Source: Nematostella vectensis
Lineage: Eukaryota; Cnidaria; Anthozoa; Actiniaria; Edwardsiidae
Reading direction: 5' to 3'
Assembly: GCF_932526225.1 (NCBI RefSeq)
Contig: NC_064047.1
Coordinates: 7,439,501-7,503,500, forward strand
Length of the DNA: 64,000 nt
Shown: one piece after another, positions 59,057 through 64,000 of the stretch
Numbering within the stretch: the stretch's first letter is position 1
Layout of the letters: each line of letters begins with the position of its first letter
Notes under the pieces: generated by a model
Told to the model about the DNA's origin: nothing
The model's database searches: none
Seen by the model: only the letters and a program-made list of their open reading frames with translations
Made by a program: the position numbers and the translations under genes

Positions 59057-59149
59057 CTTCCCCTCCCCAAGAAGCATTGACCCAAATTCTCGGTACGGGC
59101 CTGAACCCCCTCCCCCTACCCTGGCGCATATAGATAGCACATAACCCAC

Positions 59150-62100
59150 CTGCATAATTGTCTTGTGATCCATGACAAGCATCCCTGCCCGCCCAAGAAA
59201 GTCATCGTACTCTTTATGCATATTGGCCATCTCTTGGAGGCGTGACTCCGCCCTAACAATCACATACTTTCAATTGCTTTCATTGGCTGCTTTCTGCAGC
59301 AAAACCCCGCAGCATAATAGTGGTCTCACATATAAACGCCAAAGAGCTGAAGGTCCAAGAATTCTCCTGTAGGTTACCACCGATCTAATTTTAACCAAGC
59401 CTTTTTATATGAAAACCAAAAAATAGATCTATGTGGTACTCCACATCTAACATTAAATTGTGACATTTTATATTTAACCCATTCATACTTTTGAGCAAAA
59501 TTGTGAGAAAAACAGACCCCCCCCCCGTTATTTGAAGTCCCACACTACCAGTCAATCTTCCTTGTTTGGGCTTTACGGAGTGAAAAAGGAATTTTCTAGT
59601 GAATGGCCTTATACTCTCCGAAGTGGGACATTTTTGCCAGCCAACCTTATTCAAAAATTGTTTTCAGGATTATTCTGAGTTGCTTGGACTTGGAAATGTT
59701 TTGTTTCGCTTTGGAGCAAAAAGACATAAAAAACTGTTATGAAAATGGGGGAGAATTTTGCCCGCCTCTCTGTCAATGTGTTTCTAAGATTCCCATGATG
59801 CAGTTCAGGTATGTAACATGGCTACTCGCTTGTAATGGACGTGTTGTCGTTAGAAATTGTGGCTGATTGCTGTAAAATGGGACCTAAAGGAGGGCAATAA
59901 AGGTATTTATCTTTGATTTCTATCTGTGCATAGGGGGGCTAAGGGATCACGTGACCTTTTGGGAGGAAAATTAAAAATACTCACATAAATGAATACGACC
60001 GTTACACGACAAAAAAAATCTTTAGATGAGACAAAACCCTTTCTGAAAAATTATATTCTGGCTTTTTTGCGCTCAAGCGCTCAGTAACTTGCTTTTTGTT
60101 GCTGTTATTTTGCCGCTAAAAGACTGAGCGCGCGCTAGTTTGCCACTCAGACAGTCACGTGATCTCTTAGCGCAAGTCGCCTGCGGGTAAGAAGTACAAT
60201 AATGGATTCGTGCAAAACTCCATACCTTTCTTGCACTTCTCTAAGCTCCTGCTCTTTCTTCTCGGTTCCTGCTTGGACTTGCTGTTTCATGTTGAGCACT
60301 TTGTCTTCTTGCGCTTGCAGTTCGCTTGCAAGTCGTGTATATTCTTTATTCATTACCTGAAATATCCACCATGACACAATCTGTTACTTGGACATGGAAG
60401 TTATCCAAACAAGACAAATCTGTTACTTATGTACATGCAAAGAAAATAGCATACATCAAAGGAAATAGCTGTTTTACTGAGCGTTTTGGTCGTGTTTCAG
60501 CAGTTATGGTTTATCAAGAAAATTCAGGTATGTCATTGATCTCTTCCCGGGATCACACTTTAGTCAAAAGGGAAATAAAAAGATAAAAAAAAAACACTTT
60601 AAAAAATCTATCACTTCGTTGTACAAAAGTCTTTGAAAATATATTCAATTTCAAAGGTCGATGTGAGGGGAGGACCGTTTAACTTTAATCTACATGGGGA
60701 GGGCAGGGGGAGTATTGTAATATTTGGACTGCAGCAAAGCCCCCTCCCCAAGACGTTAAAACGAAATGTAGAACGTTTCCCCCCATTTTTCTAATCTCTT
60801 TGCAAGATTTTCTTTCCTGTGTAAATGGCTCGCAGGAAATACAAAAAAATACTTGCAAATGGTCCGCTCCTTGGCTGATTCGTGCCAAAGCCGTGTTCTG
60901 TTTACTCGACATGGAGGTTTCCCTTTACTTACGTCTCTTCTCCATTCCAATTCCTTATCTAGTCCCGCAAGCTTTGCTTCCAGAGCCTCCGCTTCTTCCT
61001 TTTTCGACTCGACCATATCCGTTATCTAGAAGAGACAACGACTAACATCGATATAGTTTTTGCAAAGCGATTATAACAACATGGGTCTCTAAAGCCGTCT
61101 TTTCATTAGGGAATAAACAAAGAAGGCAGCGGAGACGCAAGATGATTTTTTCTTGGAAAAAACTCAGCACGAAGGAGGCGCAAGCAAGTAAGAAAAGGAA
61201 CCGTTCAATTCCTCCCTTTTTCCTCTATGCTTGCGCCTCCTTAGCACCGATTTTCACAAGTGAAGTTAGCATCTTTTCGCCGTCTCCTACCCAAGTGAAG
61301 ATCTCTTTCACATCTTGTCTTTCAATTGTTGAAAACACAAAAACGTAATTGATTGAAAACAATACCAAAGGTGGGTTAAAGCCGCATTGTCACCAGTTTA
61401 CTTCCGGTCGATTACCTAACAATATCCGATGATTTTTAACGGAAAACGCGAAAAATATTTCAAAATATTGAAAGCAGTGTGTCTATTGGAAGTTTCTTTG
61501 AGGATGTGATTAATAATTAAGAGCGGATGGCCTGTTAAATATCTCGGATTCTAATAGATTATTTTGTCTTTTAACGGTTTCCGTCGGACCTCCGGAAGTA
61601 AACTGGTGACAATGCGGCTTTAAGCTTTACCGTAAATGATCTAATAAACGACCGATGGTTCGAGGGGGGCGTTATAGGCGTTTATTATAGAGTGGCGTTC
61701 TTTACAAAATATAACAATATAACAAACCCAAGTGCAGTGGGGTTTTAATCTCAGTCAGGATCAAGTTAAATTATAGGGTGCGTAGTAAGCGTTTCTTGAG
61801 ATTGAGCAAGTCTCAACCAGTAGAAGTCAATTCCTATGTCGTTTATTTTTAAGCTGGGAGGGAGGGTAGGGGGCGCTTAATAGAGGGAGGCGTTCTTTAG
61901 ATAGGGGGCTTTTTTAGATCATTTACGGTGTAAATAGTTATCGAGATCAAATATCAGCTGGTCCTGCGTGCGGGCTCACCTGGTCCAGACTCTCCACTTC
62001 GGTGATCTTGTGCGACTGAATTTCCCGCGTTGATTCCGCGATTTTCTGCTTGAGGCTGATAAGCGGGTTCTTAGGTAACAATAAAACAATGCACATTAGT

Positions 62101-63227
62101 GCTACACCACAGGTAGCCCAAGTATCCGGGTAAGAAAAAGATCATAGATGGCAGGGACGAGTTTTTTCAACGGAAGAAAAGTCCGCGTTGATTCCGCGAT
62201 TTGCTGCTGGAGGCGGACTAGCGGGTTCTTTAGTAACATCTAAACAATGTAAGAAACAAATTATTTTTGCACTACAGGTGGCCGGAGTATCCGGGTAACG
62301 ATATGGTCATTAGCAATCATTGATGACACTCGTGTAACACCACAGGTTACCCGGGTATTCGGGTAAACAAGGTCATAGACTGGTATGAGTTGTTTTTTTT
62401 TTTAATCAGAGGTGCAACCGTCACATTAAACACCAAAAATGTTTTACGTTTATCAATTTCCATACAATTCTTGGTGTTGCTTGTATTTGTGTGGCTTATT
62501 TAAGATGATAAGAAGGAGCGGGGAATATTTGTCAGTCTTTAATAGAGAGTGTTAGTACTAGCGAGAGTCAGTTATAACGAGAATCCGTAGTATCAATTTC
62601 CAGTAATTTCTTTGTCGGGGATGGTATTTATGTTAGTAATACCAAGTCGAGGGTTTATTGGTAATGAAAAAAGGAATGTTTGGTATTTGTATAGCGCACT
62701 TTAACATACGAAATAATCACATGCGCTTCACATGTGACTGACTTTACTCGTCATTTTACAATCACTAGTGTTGGTTAGTGTGTAAGCATTGTCACTGAAG
62801 ATGGTACCACGGGCCAGCGTCCCCAGCGGTTCTTTTACGTCCACCAATACAGGTTAATGATTTGCGGTTAGAGACGGGACCTCCGGCTTAACGTCCTTAT
62901 CCGAGTAGACGAGGGATGCACAGTCCCCAATGTAGAGAGCCAGGTTTATTATACCTCTGAAAAAATCACAAGTTGGCCTGACCTGGGTTTGAACCCTGGT
63001 CCTCTTGCTTGAGAAGCTAAGTCCGTACCACTGAGCTCCGCGCCACTCTCCAAATGCTGACTCAAGCTTACCTTGATTTTTGCCTTGAAGTGTTTACCAA
63101 AGTCTGGCTGCATATCCATTGGGTTAAAGCGCATTTCTAGGTCCAGACCCAGTGCATTTGGGGCGGACGCCGGGATCAGCTTTAGCTTCCTTGCTGTCAC
63201 GTTATACTCGCTAACAAGCTTATGAGT
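59150..63227 (-). CDS. NDC80: NDC80 (HEC1) kinetochore protein, C-terminal half
   Basis: Five exons in minus-strand order are 63227-63072, 62069-61980, 61025-60933, 60356-60226 and 59252-59150, all GT-AG and joining in phase into 191 codons. The first encodes EYNVTARKLKLIPASAPNA then LDLEMRFNPMD, which matches the conserved Ndc80 segment (KLKLIP-x-A-N, -D-x-E-x-FNP) after the central coiled coil. The others encode charged heptad coil: LISLKQKIAESTREIQ, EEAEALEAKLAGLDKEL, YTRLASELQAQEDKV and ESRLQEMANMHKEYDDFL. Ndc80 is the outer-kinetochore subunit that binds microtubules through its N-terminal domain; that domain lies beyond the window's right edge. About 28 coil residues expected between the first two exons, and the final 30-40 residues, were not found. 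Confidence 0.8.
59475..59935. repeat. Dispersed repeat, second copy, in an NDC80 intron
   Basis: A diverged partner of 56525-57120, containing a C10 run near 59517. Its orientation is the same on the plus strand. It occupies much of the intron between the exons at 60226 and 59252. Confidence 0.5.
61376..61624. mobile_element. Foldback MITE with TTAA flanks, in an NDC80 intron
   Basis: Ends TTAAAGCCGCATTGTCACCA and TGGTGACAATGCGGCTTTAA are perfect inverted repeats of about 30 bp including CCGGAAGTAAACTGG. TTAA at both edges suggests a TTAA or TA target. The body is the reverse of the copy at 21251-21480. Confidence 0.85.
62181..62239 (-). pseudogene. Partial duplicate of an NDC80 coiled-coil exon
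   Basis: On the minus strand NPLVRLQQQIAESTRT repeats the start of the real exon at 62069-61980 (NPLISLKQKIAESTRE), including the CTAAAG acceptor-like edge (TTACTAAAG against TTACCTAAG). The copy stops after 16 codons and has no donor. It may be a failed exon duplication. Confidence 0.7.
62940..63057 (-). mobile_element. tRNA-derived SINE-like element
   Basis: On the minus strand GGCGCGGAGCTCAGTGGTA (63044-63026) fits an RNA polymerase III A box and GGGTTCAAACCC (62996-62985) fits a B box, about 35 bp apart. The intervening bases do not fold as a clean tRNA, and an unrelated tail follows. It starts only about 14 bp downstream of the NDC80 exon donor at 63071. Confidence 0.6.
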
Positions 63228-63439
63228 CTGGAAGAGAACATTGAAAAAAACAATTCCCACCTTTGCAAGGCGTACAAGTTTTTTATGGCAGTGAAGCACG
63301 GGCTTCACCAGATATTTGGCAATCTATAAAATACAAATTTGGGTTAAAACGGCAGAGGAATGTCGCTACTCTAAAACCCAGATCATAAGGTGTGGGTAAA
63401 GATTATCCCTATATTATATCAGACGAGGAGAACACCACC

Positions 63440-64000
63440 TTCGTTGTGTGGGGGATGGGGTTGGAAGGTACCTGTTTGTTATGTTGAAGTGGGAAGGATG
63501 GAGTAACTGTACGTTATGTTGAAAGGGGGAGGGGGGAGTACCTGTACGTTATGTTTAAGGGGGAAGGATGGAGTACCTCTATGTTATGTTGAAGGGGGGA
63601 GGGTGGAGTACCTGTACGTTATGTTGAAGGGGAAGGGTGGAGTACATGTATGTTATGTTGAAGGGGGAAGGATGGAGTACCTCTACGTTATGTTTAAGGG
63701 GGAAGGATGGAGTAACTGTACGTTATGTTGATGGGGGAGGGTGGAGTAACTGTACGTTATGTTGAAAGGGGGAGGGGGGAGTACCTGAATGTTATGTTGA
63801 AGGGGGAAGGATGGAGTAACTGTACGCTATGTTGAAAGGGGGAGGGGGGAGTACCTGAATGTTATGTTGATGGGGGAAGGATGGAGTTCCTGTATGTTAT
63901 GTTGAAAGGGGGAGGGGGAGTACCTGAATGTTATGTTGAAGGGGGAAGGATGGAGTTCCTGTATGTTATGTTATGTTGAAGGTGGAAGGATGGAGTACCT
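63440..64000 (+). repeat. G-rich minisatellite of about 35-36 bp, running off the window
   Basis: About 15 copies of a unit resembling GGAGTACCTGTACGTTATGT then TGAAGGGGGAAGGAT, with alternating GAGGGGG and AAGGATG variants. It lies upstream (on the coding strand) of the first NDC80 exon seen, presumably in an intron. Confidence 0.9.

Noticed and set aside
58899-59129. Last NDC80 exon from the minus-strand frame ending NVFLSYLHGF
   Set aside because: It crosses the foldback element at 58988-59056 and shows no coiled-coil or Ndc80 tail features.
63262-63330. Extra NDC80 exon encoding IAKYLVKPVLHCHKKLVRLAK upstream of the KLKLIP exon
   Set aside because: It would leave an intron of only about 35 bp, and the residues do not fit the Ndc80 coil before this segment.

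Overview
The window is metazoan DNA, most likely from an anthozoan cnidarian such as a sea anemone (inference). The genes are intron-rich with GT-AG boundaries, and the DNA is dense in small inverted-repeat transposons. It encodes short-chain collagen C4-like proteins with a cysteine-rich C-terminal domain, a family I know from sponges and cnidarians. No bacterial or organellar genes were seen.

Layout. 1-9340: collagen copy A, a decayed pseudogene. 9631-20305 (+): 13 exons of the coiled-coil and tail part of a kinesin that looks like KIF20B; its motor domain is not in the window. 21006-21480: two small foldback transposons. 21862-29360 (-): an LTR retroelement with gag, protease and envelope-like remnants but no visible reverse transcriptase or integrase; its low-coordinate LTR is split by an 835-bp foldback element. 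29682-35898 (+): intact collagen copy B (302 codons). 37381-38275: a decayed nuclease-like, transposon-associated gene. 38602-54324: a copy of the 1-9340 block, enlarged by a local 3-kb tandem duplication. 49194-56145 (+): intact collagen copy C (309 codons). 59150-63227 (-): five exons of the C-terminal half of the kinetochore gene NDC80; the 5' part lies beyond the right edge. 63440-64000: a minisatellite that runs off the edge.

The collagen copies record gene birth and decay. B and C keep open frames and matching splice phases. A has only a broken copy of one Gly-X-Y exon, a GC donor, and no terminal exon. The missing terminal exon is explained by a 2.2-kb deletion relative to C, with one end inside a transposon.

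The most unusual signal is in the KIF20B-like gene. Several introns carry tandem repeats that start at, or copy, the splice junction itself. The extreme case is about 58 copies of a 39-bp unit after the exon ending at 17268. The real 5' splice site is the first unit, and most units repeat a donor-like AAG|GTGAGA. The same exon is preceded by roughly 48 TTTA units ending at its acceptor, and the intron before that holds about four degenerate copies of the next acceptor. Exons are also duplicated in this gene. I did not run any search; family names come from recognised motifs and remembered family features.
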